Source of the DNA: JBBRNH01 sp038230415
GTDB taxonomy: Bacteria; Bacteroidota; Bacteroidia; Cytophagales; Spirosomataceae
DNA: 40,262 nucleotides
Assembly: GCA_038230415.1 (NCBI GenBank)
Contig: JBBRNH010000049.1
Coordinates: 1-40,262 of the forward strand
Direction of reading: 5' to 3'
The notes under the pieces are model-generated. The model worked only from the letters and a program-made list of their open reading frames with translations. It had not been told where the DNA came from and did not search any database. The first letter of the stretch is position 1; the number at the start of each line of letters is the position of its first letter. The translations under genes were made by a program, and so were the position numbers. Below are positions 8,493-15,860 of the stretch, in pieces.

Positions 8493-9569
8493 TCAATCGT
8501 TCAGCGACTTCACCGTTACGCCCGACATGGCCCGCAGTCCGTCAACCATGATTTTGCGGTGGTTGGCTCCCACAAACACCACCACCCGTTTGGCCCCGGC
8601 TTTGCGGGCGCGGTCAACGGTGTTCTGCACCATGTCGGTATTGCGGTTTTGCCACTCGGCCAGCATCGCATCAATGGCTTTTTCGGGAAAGCCAGCCGCG
8701 CCAAACAGCCGACGCGCACCGTAGAAATTCACGATGTTCAGGTATTCGTCGCCGTCGGGTGCGTTAAAAAACGCGGTGGCATTGCCCGCTTTTTCGGCGG
8801 TGTTTATCGCCTTTTGGAGGTCGGCGGTGCGTTTGTTGAGGGCGGCATACTGGCGGGCGGCTGCCGAGGTGCTGTCTTTTTCAAGGCGGGCTTCCCACTG
8901 TTTCACTAAGCTATCGGCCCGTTCCCAGGCCGCGTTCCACTTCATGTCGTGGCGTTGGCTGTCCATAGACAGGATTTCGTCTAAGCCGAGTTTGTCAACC
9001 AACGGAAAGGCCATGTTGTGGTACTCGTTGTTGCGGGATTTGTAGAGCGAATCCGGCACGCCTAAGATGGCCTGGTAAGCGGCAATTTCTTCGGCACCAA
9101 ACGCGGGCCGGGCCTTGTCGAGCCGGTAGAGTTGGTAGCGGGCGTTGCCGTAGTCGTGTTTCAGGTACAAGGCGCGGGCCAATTTCATCCGATCCTGGTG
9201 GTAGTTAGGCTTCGTCCGCAGGAGTTTGGTGGTTTGCCGGATAAACGTATCGGGGTTTTTGGGGTCAGCAAACGGGATGCTTTTCAGGTAGGCAAACCGT
9301 TTTTCCATTCGGGCCTTGTTCCAGTAATCGGGGATCGCGTCGTAATCTTCGGCGGTCAGCGTCTCGCCAAACACAGCATCGGGACGAAACGCAACGGCCT
9401 TCTCGATGACCGCCGAAAATTTCTCGTTCGTGGTCATGTTGTACTCGTGCGAGGTGCCAATCATCAGCACCTCAAGGGCGGGCTGGCGGTTCGGTTGGGC
9501 CTGGGCAAAAGTCAACTGCGTAAACAAGCACAGGGCCGCAGCAAGCATAGTAGTCAGGAGCGTTTTCAT
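8493..9569 (-). CDS. Exported DUF5694 (TraB/GumN-like) protein
   Basis: About 358 residues from the start at 9569, which opens a signal peptide (MKTLLTTMLAAALCLFTQLT then FAQ). The mature protein begins with a hydrophobic strand ending in GTSHEYN (His41) and closes with RVVVFVGANHRKIM near the C-terminus. This GxxH ... GANH pair is the conserved histidine framework of the TraB/GumN/TIKI-like superfamily, to which DUF5694 is thought to belong, so a periplasmic metal-dependent hydrolase is possible; activity is not established. The middle is helical and charged. It diverges from the LytTR two-component genes, and direct repeats in front of its promoter suggest control by that regulator. Confidence 0.8.
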   Translation of the reverse strand: MKTLLTTMLAAALCLFTQLTFAQAQPNRQPALEVLMIGTSHEYNMTTNEKFSAVIEKAVAFRPDAVFGETLTAEDYDAIPDYWNKARMEKRFAYLKSIPFADPKNPDTFIRQTTKLLRTKPNYHQDRMKLARALYLKHDYGNARYQLYRLDKARPAFGAEEIAAYQAILGVPDSLYKSRNNEYHNMAFPLVDKLGLDEILSMDSQRHDMKWNAAWERADSLVKQWEARLEKDSTSAAARQYAALNKRTADLQKAINTAEKAGNATAFFNAPDGDEYLNIVNFYGARRLFGAAGFPEKAIDAMLAEWQNRNTDMVQNTVDRARKAGAKRVVVFVGANHRKIMVDGLRAMSGVTVKSLND

Positions 9570-9600
9570 TGGGGTTTGCATTTTTTTGTGATTGATGAGA

Positions 9601-9631
9601 CAAAGGTGCGGGCCACGTTTCCCGTCGTCAA
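9601..9631 (-). promoter_or_regulatory. Candidate promoter of the DUF5694 gene
   Basis: On the minus strand a TTG (9631-9629) is followed after 20 bases by CACCTTTG (9608-9601), one base off TAnnTTTG. The spacing is identical to that of the L21 promoter in this window. It places the transcription start about 25 bases before the start codon at 9569. The CGACCAACGC repeats at 9639-9669 lie immediately upstream, a normal activator position. Confidence 0.45.
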
Positions 9632-9638
9632 CCCAATT

Positions 9639-9771
9639 CGACCAACGCGCTCAACACCCCGACCAACGCCATAAAACCCACAAAATGGCCCAAACCGGGT
9701 CAGGTTGGCGGTATTGCCGCCCAAAACCAGAGAATATCACCTGTTGGTCGGCCAAAACCGGGCGTTGGTCG
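9639..9771. promoter_or_regulatory. Mirrored 21-bp-spaced repeats, putative LytTR operators
   Basis: CGACCAACGC occurs at 9639 and 9660, exactly 21 bp apart. The inverted form GTTGGTCG occurs at 9743 and 9764, also 21 bp apart. LytTR-domain regulators bind pairs of ~9-bp direct repeats two helical turns apart, and GCGTTGGTC resembles the AlgR-type site CCGTTCGTC. The repeats lie between the DUF5694 gene and the LytTR kinase/regulator pair, one pair facing each. A second duplicated block, GGCC(C/A)AAACCGGG, occurs at 9687 and 9750, 63 bp (three times 21) apart. Confidence 0.5.
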
Positions 9772-9813
9772 AATGGCACGGGGGGTTTCGGGCCGATGCG
9801 CGTTCTTTGTGGC

Positions 9814-10866
9814 ATGATTCTCGACCGGCTGAAACTCCCGCCCGCCAATCGCGGCCTGATTCGGAACCTGCTGTATGTAGGTATTCTGCTGTGGCCGATC
9901 TCGCTCAACGCCATCAGCCCAATTCAGCAAGACCAGCTGTATAACCTGTTTGGGGTGACGTTCAACACCGTTTTTTTGCTCACTGCCTGGGTGCAGCACG
10001 TGCTGGTGCTAAATCGTTTTCTGACCCGCCGACGCTATTTACTCGCCGTGTTGGGGTCGGTCGGGGCGGGGTTTTTCTTTATCGGGATGCGCTATCTAAT
10101 TGAGCAGCACCTGTGCCGGGTGTTATTCAACAGCGTGAATTATTATGAGGACAGCCTGACATTCAGCTACTACATTATTGATAATCAGATGTATGCCCTC
10201 AAAGCCGTTGCGCTGGGCGCGTTGTTTAAATTGCTCGAAGACTGGCTCGTGCATCAGCAGGAACGCCGGAACTTAGTCAGCGAGAAGACCACCGCCGAAC
10301 TCGCCTTTCTGAAATCGCAGGTGAACCCGCACTTTCTGTTCAACACCCTCAACAACATCTACGCCTTAGCTTACACCAAGTCAGATGCCGCGCCGGGAGC
10401 CATCCTGAAACTCTCGGAACTGATGCGGTATATGCTTTACGACAGCAACAGTCCAGCCGGAGAATCGCTGCGGGTGCCGCTCCCAAAAGAAATAACGTAC
10501 CTCGAAAATTTTGTGGCCTTAGAAAAACTCCGCGTCACCAACGCGCAGGTGCAGGTCAGGGTTGACGGCAACGCCGATTTATATCGCATTGAGCCGTTGT
10601 TGCTGGTGCCATTTGTGGAGAACGCCTTCAAACACGGCCACCTCACCGACCCGGCCAACCCGTTGGTCATTGATCTGAGCATCAGGCAGGGAAAACTCTG
10701 TTTCGACACCATTAACCGCAAAGCCAACCGCCAGAAAGACAGCGTGGGGGGCGTGGGCCTGCAAAACGTTCGGCGACGGCTGGCGTTGCTCTACCCCAAC
10801 CGCCACGTGTTGCACATCACCGATACCGACACTGACTACGCCTGCCACCTCGAACTCACGCTTTGA
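9814..10866 (+). CDS. LytS-type sensor histidine kinase
   Basis: About 350 residues from the ATG at 9814; an ATG at 9796 is an alternative, and the longer frame upstream runs through the regulatory repeats. Four hydrophobic segments in the first ~140 residues form an inner-membrane sensor of the compact Bacteroidota type with no extracellular domain of note. The His_kinase (PF06580) phospho-acceptor motif is QVNPHFLFNTLNNIYALAY with His173, followed by the N-box VPFVENAFKHG and a glycine box GGVGLQNVRRRLALLYP. It phosphorylates the LytTR regulator encoded 14 bases downstream. The input signal is unknown. Confidence 0.9.
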   Translation: MILDRLKLPPANRGLIRNLLYVGILLWPISLNAISPIQQDQLYNLFGVTFNTVFLLTAWVQHVLVLNRFLTRRRYLLAVLGSVGAGFFFIGMRYLIEQHLCRVLFNSVNYYEDSLTFSYYIIDNQMYALKAVALGALFKLLEDWLVHQQERRNLVSEKTTAELAFLKSQVNPHFLFNTLNNIYALAYTKSDAAPGAILKLSELMRYMLYDSNSPAGESLRVPLPKEITYLENFVALEKLRVTNAQVQVRVDGNADLYRIEPLLLVPFVENAFKHGHLTDPANPLVIDLSIRQGKLCFDTINRKANRQKDSVGGVGLQNVRRRLALLYPNRHVLHITDTDTDYACHLELTL

Positions 10867-10880
10867 CCCAACCACCAACT

Positions 10881-11648
10881 ATGCGCTGCCTTGTTGTTGA
10901 TGATGAACCCCTTGCCCGCGCTATTTTGACTGATTACGTCGGCAAGGTGCCGTTTCTGACGCTGACCAAAGCCACCGGCAGTTCCATTGAAGCCCTGACG
11001 CTGGTGCAGCAGGGCGCGGCTGATTTAGTGTTTTTGGATATTCAGATGCCCGAACTGACCGGGATGCAGTTTCTGAAACTGTCGGGCGGGCGGTGTCCGG
11101 TGATTCTCACAACGGCATACAGCGAATACGCTCTTGAAGGCTACGAACACAACGTGGTTGATTATCTGCTGAAACCCATCGCCTTCGAGCGGTTTTACAA
11201 GGCCGTTTTGAAAGCCTCGGCCAACGCGGGCGGCACGGCTCCGGGGGTGTCTCCGGTGCCGGTGGCAGCGGTTCTCCAACCGGACACGCAACCGATAACC
11301 GCGCCAGTCAGCAGCGCGGCTACACCCGATTTTCTGTTCGTGAAAACCGAATACCGGCTTCAGCGCGTTGATCTGGCTGATATTCTGTACGTCGAAGGCT
11401 TGAAAGATTACGTGTCGGTCTTCACGCCGACCGACCGGATTCTGGCCCTGCAAACGATGAAGTTCATGGACGAAAAACTCCCCGCCGACCGTTTTGTGCG
11501 GGTTCACAAGTCCTACATCGTGGCCCTGAACCAGATCGAATCCGTCGAGCGTGGCCGCATTTACATTGCCCGTCCGGGCCGCGACAAGGCCGTTATCCCC
11601 ATCGGCGACACCTACCGCGACGGTTTTTATGACCGCATCGGGGGTTGA
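10881..11648 (+). CDS. LytTR-family response regulator
   Basis: A 255-residue regulator starting MRCLVVDDEPLARAIL at 10881; a TTG start at 10863 would overlap the kinase stop and is less likely. The receiver domain has the acidic pair Asp7/Asp8, phospho-acceptor Asp53 (FLDIQMP), Thr77/78 and Lys98 (LLKPI). A Pro/Ala-rich linker (~115-150) leads to a C-terminal LytTR DNA-binding domain with FLFVKTEYRLQRVDL, LYVEGLKDYVSV and FVRVHKSYIVALNQIE, all typical. It forms a two-gene unit with the kinase and ends at a strong hairpin. The mirrored repeats upstream of the kinase gene are its likely targets. Confidence 0.93.
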   Translation: MRCLVVDDEPLARAILTDYVGKVPFLTLTKATGSSIEALTLVQQGAADLVFLDIQMPELTGMQFLKLSGGRCPVILTTAYSEYALEGYEHNVVDYLLKPIAFERFYKAVLKASANAGGTAPGVSPVPVAAVLQPDTQPITAPVSSAATPDFLFVKTEYRLQRVDLADILYVEGLKDYVSVFTPTDRILALQTMKFMDEKLPADRFVRVHKSYIVALNQIESVERGRIYIARPGRDKAVIPIGDTYRDGFYDRIGG

Positions 11649-11674
11649 TTCCGTCGAGTTTTTACTCGGCACTT

Positions 11675-11704
11675 CCCGGTCTGTGTCCTCACAGACCGGG
11701 TTTT
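11675..11704. terminator. Strong bidirectional hairpin terminator
   Basis: CCCGGTCTGTG (11675-11685) and CACAGACCGGG (11690-11700) form a perfect 11-bp stem with a four-base loop, followed by TTTT. It lies between the convergent LytTR regulator and Uma2 copy 2 and can end transcription of both. The T run overlaps the Uma2 stop codon. A TTTTACTCGGC string flanks it on both sides (11660 and 11701). Confidence 0.75.
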
Positions 11705-12335
11705 ACTCGGCAAACACGGTGGCTAAGTCAATCGTCAGGCCGGGCAGCACGGTGCTGGTGAGCGGCACGGATTCGGTGCGGGGCCGCAAACCGACGAACT
11801 CCCCCTCACGCAGCACATATACCAGCACAAACTTGTCGTCGGGTTCTACAATCCAGTATTCACGGACTCCGGCCTCTTCGTAGAGCCGGAATTTATTGTC
11901 CAGCGCAACGGCGCACCGTTCTTTTTGAATATTGCCCGGCGATAGGATTTCGACCATCAAATCGGGTGCGCCTAAGCAGCCGCGTTTGTCAAGTTTAGCC
12001 ACATCACAAACCACGCACAAATCGGGCTGAACAACGGTGTAAATATCCCCGTCGAATTTGGGTTTACGCTGACTGTCAGGCAATCGCACATCAAACGGAG
12101 CGATAAATAACTCGCACGATTTGCCAGTGAGATATAAGTCAATCGGGGCAATCAATCGCCGTAGATACCGCTGATGATAGGTACTCGGCGCGGCCATCGG
12201 GAAAAGTTTCCCTTTCAGGAGTTCAATACGCTCCTGAAACTGCCACAGCAAATAATCGGCATACGAATATACGCCCGCCGGGTCAAGTTGGTCAAGGCGG
12301 GTGATAACGGGTGGCGCGGGTTCGAGGGTGGTCAT
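11703..12335 (-). CDS. Uma2-family PD-(D/E)XK protein, copy 2
   Basis: A 210-residue Uma2 protein starting MTTLEPAP at 12335, matching the start of the copy at 3928-4545; a TTG start further up would overlap hicA. It keeps the nuclease-like core (VVQPDLCVVCD, GAPDLMVEILSPG, LDNKFRLYEEAG). Compared with copy 1 it differs most around residues 58-70 and carries five extra residues after SPGNIQKE, while the C-terminal 70 residues are almost unchanged. It lies 16 bases downstream of hicA, so it is probably the last gene of a run with the HicBA pair. Whether it takes part in toxin-antitoxin or DNA-related function is unknown. Confidence 0.88.
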   Translation of the reverse strand: MTTLEPAPPVITRLDQLDPAGVYSYADYLLWQFQERIELLKGKLFPMAAPSTYHQRYLRRLIAPIDLYLTGKSCELFIAPFDVRLPDSQRKPKFDGDIYTVVQPDLCVVCDVAKLDKRGCLGAPDLMVEILSPGNIQKERCAVALDNKFRLYEEAGVREYWIVEPDDKFVLVYVLREGEFVGLRPRTESVPLTSTVLPGLTIDLATVFAE

Positions 12336-12351
12336 AAAATCAGAGTTGAGA

Positions 12352-12564
12352 TTAGTCAAAATCAGCTTCGTTTAACCCCGCCTGCCGCAGAATAGACCGG
12401 AACGTTCCAACCGGAAGCTCTTTGCGTCCAACCGGAACGATAGCTGTTCTGGTTGGATTTCCTGTTCTACGATATTTTGCATGGCTCCCTCTTTGAGAAA
12501 CAAACAAGAAACCATGCCGCAACAAAATGGCAATAATCCAGGCCGACGAATATAGTTTAGGCAT
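12352..12564 (-). CDS. hicA: HicA-family mRNA interferase toxin
   Basis: A 70-residue toxin, MPKLYSSAWIIAILLRHGF..., with a dsRBD-like fold. The catalytic His28 lies in the family motif SQRGSHAKYRR, followed by the strand TAIVPVGRKELPVGTFRSIL and the end LRQAGLNEADF. Length and residues are normal, so it should be active as a translation-dependent or -independent mRNA cleaver. The start at 12564 overlaps the hicB stop by eight bases (ATGCCTAA), so translation depends on the upstream antitoxin gene. The order hicB-hicA is the reverse of the E. coli hicAB arrangement. Uma2 copy 2 follows closely. Confidence 0.9.
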   Translation of the reverse strand: MPKLYSSAWIIAILLRHGFLFVSQRGSHAKYRRTGNPTRTAIVPVGRKELPVGTFRSILRQAGLNEADFD

Positions 12565-12775
12565 ACTGAACAACTGTGTCCACCAATTCTGGATTCATTA
12601 TCAGCGGTCGCGTCGGCACGGCTTCGTCATCGAAATACAGCAACAAGGCTTCGTCCAAATTTCGAACTGCTTCTTCACGGGTATCGCCAAAACTCGACAC
12701 ATCCACATCAAGGCACTGAGCCACAAAATGCGGGCCTTCTTCCCAAATAACACTTTTTAACCGAATCTGATGCAT
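12557..12775 (-). CDS. hicB: HicB-family antitoxin
   Basis: A 72-residue protein starting MHQIRLKSVIWEEG at 12775. It has the HicB partial RNase H-like core: EGPHFVAQCLDVDVSSFGDTREEAVRNLDEALLLYFDD. There is no room for the C-terminal helix-turn-helix or ribbon-helix-helix domain seen in longer HicB proteins, so it can neutralise HicA but a DNA-binding autorepressor role is not evident. It begins only 14 bases after the stop of the ABC-F gene, so it may be transcribed from further upstream in addition to any promoter of its own. Confidence 0.88.
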   Translation of the reverse strand: MHQIRLKSVIWEEGPHFVAQCLDVDVSSFGDTREEAVRNLDEALLLYFDDEAVPTRPLIMNPELVDTVVQYA

Positions 12776-12789
12776 AGTTTCCAAATCGT

Positions 12790-14421
12790 TTACGCCATCA
12801 CCCCGTACAATTCTTCGCGTTGCTGTTTCACGCGGGCATCGCTGATAAACTCGTCGTAGGTCATGAGTTTGTCCAATATGCCCGCCGGGGTGATTTCTAA
12901 AACCCGGTTGGCAATGGTCTGCACAAACTGATGGTCATGGCTGGTGAATAAAACCGGCCCCTTGAACTCGATCAGCCCGTTGTTGAGCGATTCGATACTT
13001 TCCAGATCGAGGTGGTTGGTGGGTTCATCGAGCAGCAGCATATTGGCCCCGGAGAGCATCATTTTCGAGAGCATACACCGCACTTTTTCGCCCCCGCTCA
13101 ATACCGTTGCTTTTTTGAGCGATTCTTCGCCCGAAAACAGCATCCGGCCCAGAAATCCCCGGATAAAACTCTCGTCTTTCTCCACCGAATATTGCCGCAG
13201 CCAGTCCACCAAACTTAAATCAGTTTGAAAGAACTTGTCCTTCTCGGTGTCGTTCGGGAAGTAGGATTCGGTGATCGTTACACCCCATTTAAAATCGCCC
13301 GAATCAGCTTTGCGCGTTCCGTCTAAAATATCGAGCAGTGCCGACACGGCCAGCCCGTCGCGGCTATACAGGAAAACCTTATCGTCGCGGTTCATGCGGA
13401 ACGACAGATTTTTGAACAGCCGTTGCCCATCTTCGGCGGTGTAAGTCAGGTTATGCACCTCCAGCACCTGATCACCCACTTCGCGCTCCGGTTTGAAATG
13501 CACAAACGGGTATTTCCGCGACGACGGCTGAATGTCGTCAAGGGTGAGTTTTTCGAGCAGTTTGGCTCGGCTCGTGGCTTGCTTCGATTTGGAGGCATTG
13601 GCCGAGAATCGCCGGATAAACTCTTCGAGTTCTTTGCGTTTTTCGTCCGTCTTTTTGTTCTGATCCTGCTTTTGTTTCAACGCCAACTGACTCGATTCGT
13701 ACCAGAACGAGTAATTGCCCGTGTACATCCTGACCTTCGAGAAATCAATGTCCACGATGTGTGTACAGACCTGATCCAAAAAGTGCCTGTCGTGCGAGAC
13801 CACGATGACGGTATTGACAAAGTTGGCTAAGAAGTTCTCTAACCAGATTCCCGATTCTACGTCGAGGTTGTTGGTTGGCTCGTCTAAAAGCAACACGTCT
13901 GGATTGCCAAAAAGAGCCTGGGCGAGCAGCACACGCACTTTTTCGGAGCCATTAAGGTCGCCCGTGAGCGAATAGTGCAGGCTTTCGTGAATGCCCAGCC
14001 CCGACAGCAGCGCAGCCGCGTCAGACTCGGCATCCCAGCCGTTCATCTCGGCAAACTCGGCTTCGAGTTCGGCAGCACGTTCGCCGTCGGCATCGGTAAA
14101 GTCGGTTTTGGCGTAGAGAATATCCTTTTCCTGCGTGATGTCATACAGGCGTTTGTTGCCCATGACAACGGTTTGCAGCACCGGAAATTCATCGAATGCA
14201 AACTGATTCTGGTTCAGCACCGAGAGCCGTTCGCCGGGGCCGAGGGTGACGTTGCCGGTTTGGGGTTCGATCTCGCCCGACATAATTTTGAGGAACGTGG
14301 ACTTGCCCGCGCCGTTGGCCCCGATAACGCCGTAGCAGTGGCCGGCGTTGAAGCGGATATTTACGTCGTCGAACAAAACGCGCTTTCCGTAGCGCAGGGA
14401 GACATTAGAAACGTTGATCAT
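12790..14421 (-). CDS. ABC-F family ATPase with degenerate second Walker A
   Basis: A 543-residue cytoplasmic ABC-F protein with two fused ATPase domains and no membrane segment, of the YbiT-like type that acts on ribosomes. Domain 1: Walker A GANGAGKST at 34-42, signature LNGSE at 156-160 (variant of LSGGE), Walker B VLLLDEPTNNLD from 176. A charged helical linker spans ~240-310. Domain 2: signature LSGGE at 441-445 and Walker B MLLLDEPTNHLD from 461, but the expected P-loop at ~353-361 reads SRDGLAVSA with no Lys. Only the first site seems fully able to bind ATP in the usual way. It lies in a run of minus-strand genes between a small ORF and hicB. Confidence 0.9.
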   Translation of the reverse strand: MINVSNVSLRYGKRVLFDDVNIRFNAGHCYGVIGANGAGKSTFLKIMSGEIEPQTGNVTLGPGERLSVLNQNQFAFDEFPVLQTVVMGNKRLYDITQEKDILYAKTDFTDADGERAAELEAEFAEMNGWDAESDAAALLSGLGIHESLHYSLTGDLNGSEKVRVLLAQALFGNPDVLLLDEPTNNLDVESGIWLENFLANFVNTVIVVSHDRHFLDQVCTHIVDIDFSKVRMYTGNYSFWYESSQLALKQKQDQNKKTDEKRKELEEFIRRFSANASKSKQATSRAKLLEKLTLDDIQPSSRKYPFVHFKPEREVGDQVLEVHNLTYTAEDGQRLFKNLSFRMNRDDKVFLYSRDGLAVSALLDILDGTRKADSGDFKWGVTITESYFPNDTEKDKFFQTDLSLVDWLRQYSVEKDESFIRGFLGRMLFSGEESLKKATVLSGGEKVRCMLSKMMLSGANMLLLDEPTNHLDLESIESLNNGLIEFKGPVLFTSHDHQFVQTIANRVLEITPAGILDKLMTYDEFISDARVKQQREELYGVMA

Positions 14422-14457
14422 TGGGAAGTTGCGAGGGCTGTAAAGTGGGTGTCAGGG

Positions 14458-14652
14458 TTATTTTGATGGTGTCGAAATTTCATCTGTTATAGCCTGACGT
14501 TCAGGATATAACAATCTGTAAAGGGCCTGCTTATCAACGCGATTATGCGTTTCGATAGCCCGGCTAACCTTACGATCCAGCGCGTCAGATGCAGGTCTTC
14601 TGGCAATTAGGTTCGATAAAGGCTGGCCTTCATCTTGCTCATCTTTTTCCAT
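14458..14652 (-). CDS. Small hypothetical protein downstream of DUF6934
   Basis: A 64-residue, charged, probably helical protein (MEKDEQDEGQPLSNLIAR...) with no signal peptide, membrane segment or motif I recognise. It starts five bases after the stop of the DUF6934 gene, and this tight spacing is the main support that it is translated. Such two-gene pairs with a small charged partner can be toxin-antitoxin-like, but there is no direct sign of that here. Confidence 0.6.
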   Translation of the reverse strand: MEKDEQDEGQPLSNLIARRPASDALDRKVSRAIETHNRVDKQALYRLLYPERQAITDEISTPSK

Positions 14653-14657
14653 AAAGG

Positions 14658-15095
14658 TTAGATTTTATTGATGTAAAAACCCTCGTAGGGCTTGTTGGCC
14701 GAAAACACTTCGGGTTGTTCATCAATCACACCAAGAACCCTAAATCGTGTTTGAATCAGATGCAATTCCCGGCCAATCACAATCCGATAAAGCCGGGTTC
14801 GGCGGTCGTCGCTTCCCTGAAAGAAAACGGTTTTATCAGGAAATCGGGTCAGAAAATCATCAACAATCCGCATAACCGTTGCCATTACCATCCGTAAATC
14901 CTGATTGTTGGTCACCAGTAAATCATCGCTTAACGTTCCGTCTTCCAACACATCAAGTAGAGCTATGTTAAATATATCAGTAGTAAGTTGCGACAAAACT
15001 GCAGCTTTGGGGACCGATTTTTTGGCACTAACACTTGTAAATTCGTAGCGAATATCAATCGCTCTTATTCGAAATGGGTAGCTTTCTTCCGTCAT
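14658..15095 (-). CDS. DUF6934-family protein
   Basis: A 145-residue protein with the Bacteroidota DUF6934 pattern as I remember it: MTEESYPFRIRA at the start, IFNIALLDVLEDGTLSDD near 41-58, then VTNNQDLRMVMATVMRIVDDFLTRFPDKTVFFQGSDDRRTRLYRIVI. The strongly conserved GS..RTRLYR block suggests a functional surface, but the family has no known activity. The start codon overlaps the nfu stop by one base (TAATG), indicating coupled translation. A 64-residue gene follows five bases downstream. The family assignment is from memory and moderately certain. Confidence 0.7.
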   Translation of the reverse strand: MTEESYPFRIRAIDIRYEFTSVSAKKSVPKAAVLSQLTTDIFNIALLDVLEDGTLSDDLLVTNNQDLRMVMATVMRIVDDFLTRFPDKTVFFQGSDDRRTRLYRIVIGRELHLIQTRFRVLGVIDEQPEVFSANKPYEGFYINKI

Positions 15096-15697
15096 TACAC
15101 CCCCTCAGCCTCAACGAGTTTCACCTCCGGGACAAGCCGCGTGAGCAGGTTCTCGATACCGGCTTTGAGCGTCAGCGTCGACGACGGGCAACCGCTGCAC
15201 GACCCCTGCAATTGCACTTTTACCAACCCCGTTGGCTCATCGAAGGAGTGGAAATTGATGGCTCCGCCGTCAGACTCCACTGCCGGGCGGATGTACTGAT
15301 CCAGCACGGCCTTGATTTTCTGAACCGTCTCCGAATCCATGTCCAATTTGGCCGAGTTCAGGTCAACGGTGCGCTGGGCAAACACCGGGCGTTCGGCTTC
15401 AACATACTCTTTGATAAACATCTTGGTTTCAAACAGCACATCATCCCAATCGGTGGCATCGTCTTTGGTGATGGTCACAAAATTGCGGGCGATAAAGACG
15501 CGCTGCACAAAATCGAACCCAAACAAGGCTACCACCAACGGCGACGCTTTGCCATCGAGCAGGGCATCGCCGGGCGCGGCATAATCGAACGACAGGCCCT
15601 CCGGCACCAATTCCATACTGACCACAAACTTCATCGAGTTTGGATTGGGGCTACCTTCGGTAAAAATAGAAATCGGGCGACGCAGGAGCGTGTTCAT
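15095..15697 (-). CDS. NifU-family Fe-S cluster scaffold/carrier (Nfu)
   Basis: A 200-residue Nfu-type protein. Residues ~5-95 form the N-terminal Nfu_N domain (TEGSPNPNSMKFV), and ~120-195 the NifU C-terminal domain with the Fe-S-binding CxxC (GSCSGCPSS, Cys167 and Cys170) and VKVQLQG before it. It carries a 4Fe-4S cluster to target proteins in the cytoplasm. First gene of the minus-strand run; a two-hairpin region separates it from rpmA, so it should have its own promoter within ~60 bases upstream of 15697, although none matches the consensus well. Confidence 0.92.
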   Translation of the reverse strand: MNTLLRRPISIFTEGSPNPNSMKFVVSMELVPEGLSFDYAAPGDALLDGKASPLVVALFGFDFVQRVFIARNFVTITKDDATDWDDVLFETKMFIKEYVEAERPVFAQRTVDLNSAKLDMDSETVQKIKAVLDQYIRPAVESDGGAINFHSFDEPTGLVKVQLQGSCSGCPSSTLTLKAGIENLLTRLVPEVKLVEAEGV

Positions 15698-15750
15698 ATT
15701 GTGTTGGGTCTTTTTTAAAACTAACAGCGCGGTTCCGCTTTTGGTTTACG

Positions 15751-15794
15751 CAGAAAAAGCCCGTTTCGCGATCAGGCAAAACGAGCTTTTTCTG
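15751..15794. terminator. Long AT-rich hairpin between nfu and rpmA
   Basis: CAGAAAAAGC at 15751-15760 pairs with GCTTTTTCTG at 15785-15794, extended inward by CGTTT/AAACG with a small mismatch. Read on the minus strand it ends GCTTTTTCTG and is the second of two hairpins after rpmA. It could terminate ribosomal-protein transcription. Confidence 0.6.
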
Positions 15795-15810
15795 TCTGAA
15801 ACCGCCCCCC

Positions 15811-15837
15811 GGCTGTTTCTCGTGCTATGAAACAGCC
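15811..15837 (-). terminator. Hairpin directly after rpmA
   Basis: GGCTGTTTC (15811-15819) and GAAACAGCC (15829-15837) form a perfect 9-bp stem with a 9-base loop, about 20 bases after the rpmA stop on the minus strand. It has no U-run of its own; together with the hairpin at 15751 it probably ends the rplU-rpmA transcript. Confidence 0.45.
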
Positions 15838-15860
15838 AAGAAGCGGTTTCAAACAACGTC

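Noticed and set aside
9639..9771. CRISPR-like array
   Set aside because: The repeats are only 8-10 bp, few, and in mirrored orientation. No CRISPR array or cas gene was seen anywhere in the window.
9592..9813. N-terminal extension of the histidine kinase
   Set aside because: The residues look like translated noncoding DNA, and the stretch contains the regulatory repeats. The membrane domain starts after 9814.
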